Made by a program: the position numbers and the translations under genes. A stretch of DNA of 64,000 nucleotides from assembly GCA_023313575.1 (NCBI GenBank), contig JAJTTP010000001.1, positions 4,030,001 to 4,094,000 on the forward strand. The letters are read 5' to 3'. This document shows positions 45,296 to 57,620 of this stretch, piece by piece (the stretch's first letter is position 1; each line of letters opens with the position of its first letter). The notes beneath the pieces are model-generated. The model did not search any database. It was not told the origin of the DNA and saw only the letters and a list, made by a program, of their open reading frames with translations. Source of the DNA: Eutypella sp. D-1. Lineage: Eukaryota; Ascomycota; Sordariomycetes; Xylariales; Diatrypaceae.

Positions 45296-47931
45296 TCATA
45301 TGTTAGCGGTGTCAAACTCGCTTGCCTCCCTCTCTTCCTCCTCGAGCGACCTGTCGTCGTCGGCGGTGTCGGACATCTTGGCCAGCAGCTTCTCGATCCG
45401 CGTCGTCGCCCGCTCTAGGCTATTAATTCGGTTCGACAGGTCCTCCACCCCGACCATCTCGTTCATGATCTCCCGCACTTGCTCGCTGACGTCGCCGAAC
45501 GGCGCGATCGAGTCCCGGCGGCTGGGTGTCTTGGGAATAAAACGCTTGGTCGACTCGCCCTCGTCACCGTCCTCACTCTCGTCATCCTCGTCCTCATCGT
45601 CGCTATCCTTTGTCTTTACAACAGGAGGCACATTCGTCGAGCTCTGCTGCCGGCCGAACTGCCTTCGTATCATGTGATGTGTCAGCTCGTCATCCACGGC
45701 TATGTCCTCGACAACAGAGTTGGGCGGATCGATCCCGAAGACGGTCTGGATGTCTCTGTGCGTGGTGATTTTCCACTTCTCCCAAAACCATCCTTTGTTA
45801 CGGCTCTTCTTCCTGGGGATTGGCCCCACCGCGTCCTCGTAGTCTGCGTCGGGCCATAAAAGCCTCCTCTCTAACAGAGCAAGGATGAGGAGGATGGGCA
45901 TGTTGATCGCTCGCACAGTCGCAACGTGGATCTTGTGAAACCAGCGAGCGCTAACAATGAACCTCATCGGCACCAGTACGAACAGGGCAATAATGTTAAA
46001 TGGGGGCTGGTATGCAAAGATAGCGTCACCTTTCACACCCTCGAGTGTGAGAACCGCTCGGCGGAAGGCAATTTCAGCCGTCGCGTTGGCCACGATGGTG
46101 GCGAAGGTGTTTGACAGCATCGATACTAGGATAGTCAAGAATAGAGTGTTGCCAAGAAAAGCGAATGTGACCATCAAGATCGGTCCTAGGAGCCAGTGGA
46201 AGTCCACCTGAATGTCTCAAATCAGCAGAGGCCATATGCCAATCACGGGCGTGACTAACCGATTCCTGAACACCTGTCCCATCCAAGCCAAACCAAATCC
46301 ATAGCATCCATTTGCTGATTGTGCTACGGAGTGTCAGTTGAGGAAAATCATATGGAGGCGCTGATACTCACACAATATCATGCCGACCTTCTGCTAACCA
46401 AGCCATCGAAAGTAAAAATCCGAAGAAGCACCTAAATAGGGTTAGCACCTTGACTGCCCTGGACTACATAAGCGGGTAGTCGCATGCGACAGAAACTCAC
46501 CAGGCGGACAGAACCGTCAACACCATGAAATCTGCCATCATGGAGCGTAGAGATAAGAACACAATGTTGTCTGAGAGTAGGTTGAACGCCAACCGGGGAA
46601 TCAGGACAGGGGCTCCCATGGCAACCACATCCAAAGCTTGTTGGCCAGCATTGAGATCACCCGTCCTCCAGCCGTGAAGTCGCAGGACGAAGTAAGCCCA
46701 ATATACGATAGCGAATATGACATCCAGAAATGACCACAGATTCTGGGCGTAAACACGCCTGGTCATCGGGGTTAGCTACGCAGGTAGTGCATCTAGGGGG
46801 AAAACTTCGAAACTTACCATCCATGAGCAAGGATAGTCGCACACTGGTCTAATACCCAGCCGAAGGCATAAATGGCAAAAGCTATTTCATAAATGCTATA
46901 ATGATTGGGTATCCGTTCGAACATGAATAGCAGGTATAAGAACAGCAGAACGAGAAATTGGAAAATCTCGAGGAAGTTCCGTGTTCGTGGCACCATGAGA
47001 CGATATTGGTTTAACACTGGTGCAGTGCGGGGATCGTAAAGGGCTATGGGCTTCTGTTTGTAGCGATCTGGGATCATGTCCACGAAACTGGACGGGGTGT
47101 AGACCACCTTCCCAACGTAAATAGCATCGATGCTAGATTCATGTGAGCACCACCCAAGGAACGCGACAAGAAGGGTCAGAGACATACACTCTCTGGCAAT
47201 GAGTAGAGCTGAGAAGATGCTTGCTTTCACTTAAGATGGCGATCTCAAGCGCGGGCAGAGTATTGTGGTAATTCCATGTCGACGATAGGGAAGCCTCGCG
47301 GCGGACTTCTTCAGGGGCATTCTGGAAGGGCTCGAAGCCAGCAATGAGAATATTTGCCAGCAGGAGCAGCCCCTCCGGACCTGGGTTATTCTCGCCAAAA
47401 CGCCTTAAGATGCGAGTAGCAACGACTTCACACAGCGTTGCTCGCGTAAAATTGACGTTTTGCCGGTTGCTCATATGCTCTTGCTCAAGCAGAAACTGGG
47501 AACGGTTCACGAGCAAACAGTAGACTGGGTTCCATGTTAACGGGATGTCTCGACCAAGATGCCAAGGTGGAAGGAAAAAGAGAGGACCGGGGTTAGGGCT
47601 ATCCCCGGTGTCATGTATAAGCAGGTCACGATAACATACCAATGGAGATATCATCGAGCTCATAAAGCTTATCAACTAAAGGCCTGACGACCGAAATATT
47701 AAGCCGAAGATCCCTTAGTTGCTCGAATGTCAGATAATCCTCGACTATGGCGATAACATCTCGCCGTATTCTGTGGATGTTAGTATAGACGGGCAAGTGC
47801 GCGTGTACGTTCTGGTTGCAACTGAAGAAGGGCTCATCGGTCATGGACTGGCTGTGGACAGAGCGATTCAGCAATGGGCGTCTCTCCGGCTCCTGCAGCC
47901 GTATCCTTCTACGGTTCTGATGATCGGCCAT
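45296..47931 (-). CDS. YVC1: YVC1-like vacuolar TRP calcium channel, seven exons
   Basis: Fungal TRP-family cation channel; yeast Yvc1 releases vacuolar calcium under osmotic stress. Exons: 47931-47640, 47524-47188, 47132-46818, 46758-46501, 46431-46372, 46323-46260, 46207-45296. Every junction keeps frame, giving 745 residues. Introns are 48-115 nt. The N-terminal cytosolic domain has VEDYLTFEQLRDLRLNISVV, VYCLLVNRSQFLLEQEH and ILRRFGENNPG. The S1-S4 region includes FLEIFQFLVLLFLYLLFMFE and NLWSFLDVIFAIVYWAYFVLR. The pore segment KWMLWIWFGLDGTG is built from the small exon 6, followed by S6 (LGNTLFLTILVSMLSNTF). The C-terminal tail has FRRAVLTLEGVKGDAIFAYQ, typical of this family, then an acidic stretch (DSDDEDEDDESEDGDEGE, as in the yeast vacuolar channel) and a coiled-coil-like end. 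The first ATG is chosen at 47931; upstream frames have only TTG. It diverges from LCL3. Confidence 0.9.
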
Positions 47932-49238
47932 CCTGAGCACTTGCCGGAGATGTTTACGCAAGCTCCGGATGCTAGTCTCTCATTGTCGTCGAAGTCGTCA
48001 AAAGCGTGATGCGTGACGGGGGCGCCCAAATTGCGGCACAAGAGTGTATATATGAAGGCCGATAACTTGATTACAGTAACGAAAAAAAAAGGGTGAATCT
48101 GAGGACGGTGTATCCGGACCAAAGATCGTGTCTAGACCACTACGGAGAAGATGTTGCGTTGCATCAGGTATCATAAAAGAGGAACCACGATGTAGGTCGA
48201 GACATAGCTAGTGGAATGAGAACGGATAACTGATTGGTAGATGTTAGGAAGGGTTACAGGGATCCAAGATAGAGTATGGCGCTAGTGGCAACCTTCCATG
48301 ACAAAGAAACGAATAAAGTTGCCTATAAGAGTAACCTGGCCAAGCCTGCAGCAAGCCTGTAAGCTTAGACGTTTTAACGTTTTCCATAGAGCCGAATACC
48401 GATACTTATATCACGCATAAGTAGCATGTGGCATAGAGTGGCAGAGCAGATGGCTTACATAGAGCTACGCAGTAGATCTCGGGATACGGGGATACGCTAT
48501 AATTACAAGTGAATACTAGGCCCCCCGCCTGGGGTAGCCGTGATCATTAGCATCTGGTACCAAGTAGACGGCGAGTTTTTCAAAATCCATATTTACTGGT
48601 TTAAGAATAGAAATATGGGGGGCCTTGGAAGGTTTTTTTTTTTTTTGGTTTCAGATTATCTATCCAGGGCAGGTCCTCGAGAGCACGTCTTATGTGGTTT
48701 GTTATGAGATGCAATGGGGGAGATGTAGGCAATTTGTTGGCGAGTAGCAGACAAGTAAGTTTCAACTCCAAGTTCATTTCTGCTTTGGAAGTTTGGAAAC
48801 TGTTGGATAAGTTCCTACGTGGGCTATAGGGATAATATGAATAAAAGTTAGGTATGCATCACTTCTAGACTTCCTTCAGGGACTACCTAGTAACTAGTGA
48901 CACTGACATCATCATCAACATCATCATCAATCGGCTGCCAAGCCATGGTAATGTCCGTCACCAGCTGGCAACGGAGTAACATGCTAGAGCTCTGTGTACC
49001 TAGGTAATGTCCACTGCATCGGAACCTCCAGGCTAGAGTTTAGTTACGTAAGTACCTAAATACTTGCCTAGCAAGCCCTAGATAGGTTGTCGTCCCGCAC
49101 TTTGGGCATACCCGACATAACAGGACTCTTTCTCCACATTAAGCCAACTGCAACCTCGAGAGGTTGTTGGTCACGGAAAACAAATCAGTGCAGCGCGGCC
49201 CCTCCAACACCACTGGACGGCTTTGTCGCGACACGATA
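47932..49238. other. Shared divergent promoter region of YVC1-like gene and LCL3
   Basis: 1.3 kb with no gene. Contains a T13-like run at about 48633-48646, a CATCAT array (48908-48930), and a perfect TACCTAGGTA at 48997-49006. Confidence 0.5.
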
Positions 49239-50096
49239 ATGCCATGGCCGTTCACTTCAGGTCCCGGCTCTGCGAGAGACAAGGACTCCGACCGAAGCGC
49301 CATCTCCTGGTCTAACAGCCTCAACGGGACCGACTGGGAACACTACAAGGACCCTAGAAATTGGGTACCGACCCTTCTGGTCACCACCACTGTCGTCGTC
49401 TCCCTCCGAATCTACAGATCATACCTGCGACGCATACCCGGCGTGCCGTATATACAGCCGAGCTTTTTCAGGAGGAGGACGCTGCTCGGCCGCGTCACCA
49501 GCGTCGGAGATGGCGACAACTTCCACCTCTACCACACTCCCGGCGGACGTCTAGCCGGCTGGGACTGGCTGCGGCGCATCCCTACAAAGAAGGCGGACAT
49601 AAAGGGAAAGACTGTACGCTCGCCATGTAGTGGATTGTCTCTCGTAGTAGAGTTTCATATGACTGACCGCGGCTGAGAGCAGATACCTATTCGAATTGCC
49701 GGTGTTGATGCCCCAGAAGGCGCGCACTTCGGACGACCGGCCCAGCCCTTCGCGAGCGACGCGCTGACCTGGCTCACGAACTACATCCTGGGGCGGCGGG
49801 TGCGCGCCAAGATCTACCGTCGCGACCAGTACGACCGGGTCGTCGCCACAGTCTACGTGCGACGGTTCCTGATCCGCCGCGACGTCGGCCTCGAGATGCT
49901 CAAGGCGGGGCTGGCTACGACCTACGAGGCGAAGACGGGCGTCGAGTTCGGCGGTTTCGAGGCTAAGTACAAGGCCGCCGAGGCTGAGGCGAAGGCCAGG
50001 AAGCTTGGGATATGGAGTGGCAAGCGAAAACGTTTCGAGAGTCCCCGCGACTACAAGTCACGGATGAGCCAGGCAGAGTCGCAGGCTAAGCCGTGA
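49239..50096 (+). CDS. LCL3: Lcl3, membrane-anchored staphylococcal-nuclease-fold protein, two exons
   Basis: Probable endonuclease of the Lcl3 family, with a TNase-like domain and reported mitochondrial membrane location. Exons: 49239-49613 and 49683-50096, in frame, 262 residues. The start ATG at 49239 gives MPWPFTSG; the frame extends further upstream only through non-ATG codons. A transmembrane segment lies at about 43-58 ([17 protein letters not shown]). The nuclease fold runs from [20 protein letters not shown] to [17 protein letters not shown]. The splice site falls inside [17 protein letters not shown], and the catalytic pair of nucleases is seen as R129 and E137 (Arg35 and Glu43 in the bacterial enzyme), with [10 protein letters not shown] holding the second Arg. 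The intron donor is GTACGC, a weak form. Confidence 0.93.
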
Positions 50097-53000
50097 CCAG
50101 TCAAACAGATATTCTTCCGACGCCGTTCATCGCCGGAACTGTTACCCTAACTACACATGAACGAAAGCCGCTCAGTATGTCATCAGAGGACAGACATGGA
50201 AATACTGGTGCCTAGCACCGCCCGAGAAATGTGCGACTACACATATGCGCGTGGTTCACGTTTAGCTGGCACACAAGAGGAACTCCTCACATTTTACTGT
50301 GTTATACTATAGCCAGCAGCAATCAGAGGTATATAGAGGTACTTACATAGCATGCCAGGAAATCGGTTTTAGCAGGCTATGGTTTTTGATATTCTGTTAC
50401 TACATCAGCGTGGCTTTGGATGATACGTGACCGCCTCTGGTCGTCTACCCGGATTTTGTCTTACTACACGAAACAAAACATGATGATGTAGTCCGACTTT
50501 TGGTTGACGATGGCTTTGCAATTGACTGCCCGCAAGGCCAAACAAATTCTTATTACACTTTCAGAACGAGCAGGTCTTACGAAGCTTACAGTGGACGAGG
50601 TTGAGGCTCGTGACCAGCAAAGACAATGACATCTCCGACAGTCCAAAAATAAGAACGAGTACATCGAAGAGTGTCCCCGATTGAAAAGGCGGCGGCTGAC
50701 CACTATTCCTGTGTTACTGCTACAACTGAGTAAGGTGGTTGAAACGGAGACATACTGAGGAATAAGCAAGCCCTCGCCCCGATTCGGCTGCTCATCATGT
50801 GATGCAGCATATATAGATCTTGTGGACGTGTGATAAATTAACTGTAGCAGGCTTTTTTTTTTCCTGCGACCCTGAGTTGCAGCCAGACCTCCAAATCTAT
50901 GGATGGATCCCTTAGCTATTTTCATCGACCTCTCTTGACCGCAACATTTGTGACCTTATATGGCTGATTGACTGGCTATCTACCAACCCCCTATCTAATG
51001 ATTGGGTGTAACGTGAAGCGGCGACCCGTGATCCCCTCTTCTATCTAGACGAGTAGTTATCTTCCCAGAACCATAATACTATTCTGAAAGCATACTGGCG
51101 TGTTGTAGAGGGTATTCCAGGTCAGAGCCAGCCGTGGATGTATTTTCTTTGGCCAGGGAACTTAATTCGTTTAACCTTCCGAACAGCGCCGGCCCTTTTG
51201 ATTCCAGACGACGGGATGACCGGTAGTTGAAGTCTTTTATTTTTCATGGGTTTTAAGGGAGCAAGGGAGGTTGACTAATAATTCATACTACAAGTCTCGT
51301 CGCAAACCTTGGAAGAGGATCTTGGCTGATTGGAAAGGAGAACCTTATGTACGGATATGTAGTGACTTCAAGGTTCGTACAGACCTAGGTAGGTACCTAG
51401 GTACTCAGGTATCCCCCCGAAAAGTCTTGGCATTAGTGCGACGTTCGATGAGACAGGAAGGACGGTAGCACGGTAGCACTTGGAGTGGGGTCTGGCCTCA
51501 CTGCCAGAATTGTTCCTGAGAGCTGATGGGATGGCCCTGGCCGGCTGGTTGGCTGGCTGGCTGGCTGGCGCCGGTTGCTACGGAATTGGCCCTGGCTCTA
51601 CCATCTGATCCTGAAGCTACCTAGTTGGTTAGTTGGCTGGTTGGCTGCCCAGGTGGCTTTCTAGGCAAAGCAAGGTTGCTGACCAAATGCGTTCGGGAAT
51701 GGCAGAGTGCCCTCCTTGCCTCCTGTCCCTGCTGGTTGTTCTTATGTTCTTATGTATTGTGTACCCATTAAGGGGGCAGGTACGAAAATGTCGCGTCGGC
51801 AAGCCGGTTACATGGTGTATGTATTCGTATGCAGTACGAAGTACTCTAGCTCTGGTATATACCCTAGGTACTCATAGTGGAAGGGGCTATGGAAGATGCA
51901 CTAATCCTCTACTTGGGTCTAGTTTGTTTTCCCTCTCCTTCCATCTGCAGGTACCTATTCCTTTTTCCAATCCACCTCAATCCACCCAATCACACCCAGA
52001 GCTCGACGTTCGTAATTCCTTCATTCCCCCATTATCCCATCCATTCCCTACTTATATTCTCCCTTCGATAGAGCGAGAGCAAATTCTGCTCAGGGCAGCA
52101 TACGAGAAGTGCCATCAGTTCAGTTGATAGTTGGACTACTATCCTGCTGTTGCTCAAGGAATATTCCTTTCCCCTCCTTCGTCTCCCCTCTTTTTAGTAC
52201 ATTCCTTTTCTCCTGTTCTAGGTTACAATCATTTTCTTTTTCACTAAAATTGTCATTCTTTTTTTCCTACATTGGTTGGTCGGTCGCGTGCGAGACCCAG
52301 GCGTCTTGTAGTTCACCTTTCCAACGAAGATTACGCAACGTATCTAGACATTTGGCAAGGTTGAACAAGTTACAGACGTTCCCTCCCTCGAAGGGTATTT
52401 TCATTCCCGTACCACTCGTTTCCGAACAGACATTGCACAGCAGAGTATACGAATTTCCTTTTGAACGATCGGAGTACGAAACACGGCGGCAACAGAGTGT
52501 AGCAGCAACTTGCGATTCGGGTTTGTACTTCCTCGTTACCCAGCACAAACCAGCCTCTCTTTACCAATCCGCCTCTACCTAGACGTATGTATATGCAGGT
52601 ACACTACTGCTAGGAACGCCTGCATGTATGCGCATCTATCCATACTTCTTAGGTATTTGTGACACCATTGGGAGATAATTGATTGCATTGCATCACTCTC
52701 ACTTGGACAAGCCAGGACAAAGTGTACAACAGTAAGGTGTGTTTCTTGCTCCTTGCTCCCCTGCCCTCTTATTGTATTATTTCCCCCTCGCCCTTATTCA
52801 CATGAGACCCTTGGCGAGAATCAAGTATTTCTGTGGCGATAATGCTTCTGAGAAGAAAGAAGAAGAAAAAAAATCCCGCCTACATTCAACTTATACTACT
52901 TGCTACCTATCGTATTTACCTGCCACCCACCCGCCTCGTCACTTCATTTTGGTGGCTGAGCTCAAAACCTCTATACAACTCCCGTCACCTCACCACTACC

Positions 53001-53847
53001 TTACCAACACGCCTTTCCCCTTCCTTCGGTCGTATCAGGCTCGTGTTTGCTCTATGGCCTTAATTGGTATGGTCGTGGTTTAGGCACTTTAAGTACCTAG
53101 CAGCCCAGAAACAACGAAGAGGTACTTAAGGTACAGATGCATTAAGCTCAACATCGGTGCCGTCATCTAATTTTGACTAAATTTCAATTGGTACACTAGC
53201 GCCTAATGCGTGCTAGCGTCGGCTGATAACGGTGACTGACTTTTATGAATTTAGTTTAGCTTGGACCACTGGATTGATCTGCCCTGATCTGTGACTGGCC
53301 TGGCCTATTGACGGACAACTCACCACTGACACCCCCCCACAGACTGGTAGACAAACCCATTAATTCATACCTCTACACCTCTTTACACCTCTACACGACT
53401 GTCTGTTTCCTTTCGACACCCCCGACACCCGACACCCGACGTTCATTTACAACACCCAAAAAAACAGTATCAAATCAAGACAGCATTACTTCCTGTCGCT
53501 AATTTTTTTTTATTGACGCGGCTTGCGACGATCATCAGCGTACTCGCATATTACGGTCACGGCTTGCGTGCATTAATCGACTTAATTCCAACTTTGTGTT
53601 AGGGCCACAATCGAGGAGGAGAACCATATAGACGAACGAAAACAACAAATTATCTCCACGCCTACTACGTTTACGATATTCGCGTACTACTCCATCATTC
53701 CTGAGGCTATGGACTGCGACTCGAGCCGACTACGTCTTCGTTCGTGAACCAAGGCAGTGGGCCTCCTGGTGCATTCGGTGGTGGCTATCGGTTTATACGG
53801 AGACCGGGGCAATAGGATATTACGGGTTTGCCTCGGTCCTTATCCCA
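50097..53847. other. Long 5' spacer of RAX2
   Basis: 3.75 kb without a supported gene. The longest open frames (50464-50925 minus, 51633-52127 plus) have no recognisable domain and include microsatellite-derived residues. Present are perfect TACCTAGGTA at 51394-51403, GGCTGG arrays (about 51541-51570 and 51627-51652) and pyrimidine-rich tracts (52100-52270). Confidence 0.5.
53709..53747 (+). promoter_or_regulatory. Possible upstream ORF in the RAX2 leader
   Basis: ATG at 53709 opens a 12-residue frame closed by TGA at 53745-53747, 100 bp before the RAX2 start. Whether it is in the transcript is unknown. Confidence 0.3.
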
Positions 53848-56800
53848 ATGGTCATGCGAATGCCTTTCGGAAAGAGGCCTGCTACGCGCAGCAGCCTCCA
53901 GACACCAACAACATGGCTAGCCATTCTAGCCTTACTCCCTTTCTCACATTCTATTAATGTAGTACCGATACCCAGTGCGGATCTCGACGTTTCGGATCTA
54001 GGACGTATAGGAATAGCTGGTGATTTCAGTGGCATATCCTACTATCAATATGAAGGCCAGTCTGAGAAGCCGTTTGCTTCGAATGGGTCCGAGTCCCTCT
54101 TGACCCGCCTACCAAATGGCATCTTCCTCAATCTTCAAAACTCCGATGCTTTCATTCAGGCCATGTGCCTGTTCAAGAAGAAGCTCATCCTTGCTGGCAA
54201 CTTTACTAGCCTGGGCGGAGACCAGTCGCCTGCCATCGTCTCCTACGATAGTGATACCCTTACCTCGACACCACTCCCGGGCCTTCAGGGTGAAGTTAAT
54301 ACCTTGCTCTGCGACGACGAAGGAGACGTGGTTTATGTAGGGGGAAACTTTCGAGCCCCAGATTCTGCCAATGCCATTACCTGGCATCCCGATCGCAACT
54401 GGACAAATCTTCCATTTGCGGGATTCAATGGGCCCGTTACGTCAATCGCCAAAGCATCGAGCGGCAAAATTATCTTTGGGGGCAAGTTTACTGGCCTAGG
54501 AAATATGAGTGCGCCCACCGATCCTGATACGCACGTGATCAACCTGTCCTCAGCGCGAATCGAGGGCGAGCAGACGATATCGACAGAAGGTTTCAACGAC
54601 CCGAGGAATATCCTATGCAAGAGCGATAGTGCGGATGGCCCTGGAAATACATGGCTTCTACGCGACGATGTCCCAGGCGCCTGGAGAGCTGCATTCGACT
54701 TCGGTTTCGTGCCCACAAAACTTCGATTACGGAACACCCACCAAGACGGCCGAGGTACCCGGACATTTCGTATGACCGCGTTGCCCCTGAACGGAATCAT
54801 GAACTTTACATACATCGAACCGGCTAGCGGTGAGAACAGGAGCTGCACGAGCGAATGCCCTCTCAGTGATGACCCGGCAGTTGAATTCCAAGATTTCCAT
54901 TTCGTTAACACCGTTGGTATGAACGAGTTCAGGTTGGATATATCTGCGTGGTACGGCAACGGTGGTGGCTTTAGTGGCGTTGAGCTCTTCCAGGATGAGA
55001 TGTTCACATACGCCATCAACGATTTCAACGAGCCTACGTGTTCTAACATCACCACGCCGGCGAACGCAACAAGAACTGGTACCTGGACTACCACACCTTC
55101 CGGTAGAAGCAACTCGCAGTATTTGTCGGCCGAACTATCGGACCCCATCGAGGCAGATGCGGCTACCGTTACTTTTTACCCAGATATAAGACAGTCGGGC
55201 GAGTACTCTATCAACATATATACCCCAGGGTGTCTAGAAGACAATACCTGTTCGAGGCGCGGCCAATTCACTGTGACGGGAAAACTTACTGCTGATGGAG
55301 AGGAAAAGAACTTGATTCCAAATGAGCAGTCCCTCTATCAGTCCAACAACTTCGACAAGTACGATCAGCTGCTTCAAGCAAGTGTCGATGCAAGCTCTGA
55401 TTCCTTCCGCCCGAGCGTGACGTTGGCACCCGTCGCTGGACAGTCGGTACCTGAGGGTGGCATGATCCTAGTGGCTCAAAGGGTCGAGTTCAAGTTGGTT
55501 TCGAACTCTACGAGAGATCTGAACGGCTTGTTCGAATATGACCCGACCCAGGATACCGTGAATGAAACCGATTTTGCCAACTCTGCCTTCATCAAGCTTG
55601 GGTCTACGTTTGCGCCCGACTCGGCCGTCACGTCGCTCATTGCCCTGGACGATAGGGTCTATATTGGTGGAAACTTCACGTCCGATGCTGTCAGCAACGT
55701 TGCCGCAATCAATGGTAACGACCCTGCTCCAGCATCTTTAGCTGGCAGTCTTAACGGAGGAGTTGTGAACATGGTTCTTTTAGACGACACTATATTTATT
55801 GCTGGCCAGTTCAACAATACTCTTGACGGATCTGCTGACGGCCTGAACAACGTCGCCGCCTACGACCAGGCGGGAAATAAATGGTCAGCGCTCGGAGCCG
55901 GTGTGAATGGTATGGTTAAGGAAATCGTGCCTATCAAGCTGAATGTATCAGGCGAGGATGCGGAGGACGTTATCACTTTGACTGGCAGCTTCAAACAGTT
56001 GTTACCTTTCGGTGACAATGACGCTGTGGATGTTGATGGGTTTGCAGTTTGGGTGCCATCGCAGAAGAACTGGCTCCAGAATATTGACGCGACAGTCCCC
56101 TACCTTAACGGCCTTCTATCAGCATCGCTCTTAGGGCCCAATGGCGACTCATTTTATGCCGGGTCGCTCTCGACTCAAACCCTCCGAGCCAACGGTCTCG
56201 CCACTATGGGCGAGGAGCTCGGCTCCTTTCCTATCAAAATCCGACCACGAGCCACTTCGGATACGACCTCAGGCGGCCTTTCCAAGCGGGAGATCATCAA
56301 CCGCACGGAGCCTTACTACGGCGTTGTCACTGTTATCTTCGACGCAGAAGGTGACAGGAACACCACGATTCTCGGAGGCCACTTTACAGCCGACGGCGCC
56401 GACGGGTCTACTGTCAATAACCTGGCATTTATCGACCATCAGGACTCGGACCGTGTGACAGGTCTAGGGAATGGATTGTCTGAAGACAATGTGTTCCAGG
56501 CTCTTGTCGTTCAAGGCGACAACCTTTTCGCTGGAGGTCGAGTCAACGGGACCATTTCTGATTCTTCTGTAAATGGCCTGATATCCTACAATCTCGCGAG
56601 TAAATCATACAATACCCAACCGCCGCCTTTGACCGGGAGCAACGTTACCGTCACATCCATCGAAGTTCGACCGGATTCCGGAGATGTTTATGTGGGCGGA
56701 TCATTTGATTCAGCTGGTTCGCTGCCTTGCCCTGGTGTCTGTGTCTTCAATACGCAGACTAACCAGTGGAATCGTCCGGGCCTACTCACCGGGAACGTCA

Positions 56801-57620
56801 ACTGCATGATGTGGACAAGTGAGGAGAAGCTAGTTGTCGGTGGACGTTTCACCGCTAACGATACAACAACTTACCTAATGTCCTACGACGCTTCCAACGG
56901 CGTATGGGAAGTCTTTGCCGATGCATCGGCACTTCCGGGCCCGGTTGAGGCGATCACGCCGGCCAATGATGATAGCAGTCAGCTCTGGGTAGCGGGCAGG
57001 GACAATGATAATGCGGAGTATCTCATGAAATTCGATGGCACTTCGTGGGTTCCGGCCGGACTCGCATTCGGATCCGGCACCGTCATCAGCAGCTTACAGA
57101 TGTTCACGCTCACAAACAACCACAACACCACGGACCTTGTCAAGGAGAACCAGGTTCTCATGATCACGGGGTCGATCAATCTGGAGGATTTTGGTACGGC
57201 GTCGAGTGTGATCTTCAATGGCACAGCGGTTAGGCCTTACGCTTTGACATCTGGAACGAACAACGCTGTTGGGTCCATCTCAAGAATCTTCACACAAAGG
57301 CAATATGTCTTCCCACCTGATGGTAAGCGATCCATTACGACACTGTAAACTTTTTGATTATGTTCGACTAACAAAATGAAACAGGTGCGAGCGGCATGCC
57401 ACTCGGGTTCATCGTTCTAATTGGCCTTGCTGTCTCGCTTGGTATGATGCTACTCATTGTGGCTGCAGGTCTCGCGTTAGACCGTTACCGGAAGAAGCGT
57501 GAAGGCTACGCCCCAGCGCCAACCTCTATGTTCGATCGAGGAGGCGGGTTATCACGCGTGCCACCTAATGAACTTCTGGAGGAGTTGAGCAAAGGCAGAC
57601 CAGGAGCACCGCACGTATGA
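53848..57620 (+). CDS. RAX2: Rax2 cell-polarity landmark protein, two exons
   Basis: Type I plasma-membrane protein that marks growth sites with Rax1 in yeast and helps position hyphal tips or septa in filamentous fungi. Exons: 53848-57322 and 57385-57620, in frame, 1236 residues (1220 in yeast). Three in-frame Met codons cluster at the start (53848, 53854, 53860). A signal segment follows (TTWLAILALLPFSHS). The ectodomain holds degenerate kelch-like beta-propeller repeats recognisable by ILAGNFTSLGG, VVYVGGNFRAPDS, IIFGGKFTGLG, VYIGGNFTSDA, NLFAGGRVNG and LVVGGRFTANDTT, with many N-glycosylation sequons. Exon 2 supplies the C-terminal membrane helix (PLGFIVLIGLAVSLGMMLL) and a short tail YRKKREGYAPAPTSMFDRGG with PPNELLEEL, as in other fungal Rax2. 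The 62-nt intron has a CTAAC branch site. Confidence 0.93.

Noticed and set aside
50464..50925. 153-codon minus-strand frame in the RAX2 spacer
   Set aside because: No domain, irregular composition with a Lys run from a T tract and many Ser/Cys; no splice partner seen.
51633..52127. 164-codon plus-strand frame
   Set aside because: Begins in a GGCTGG microsatellite and ends in pyrimidine-rich DNA; composition follows the DNA and not a protein.
54333..55148. 271-codon minus-strand frame within RAX2
   Set aside because: Antisense shadow of RAX2 exon 1 with no recognisable domain.
57323..57384. Early stop of RAX2 at 57348
   Set aside because: The stop lies within a clear 62-nt intron (GTAAGC...CTAAC...CAG); splicing adds the expected membrane helix and tail.
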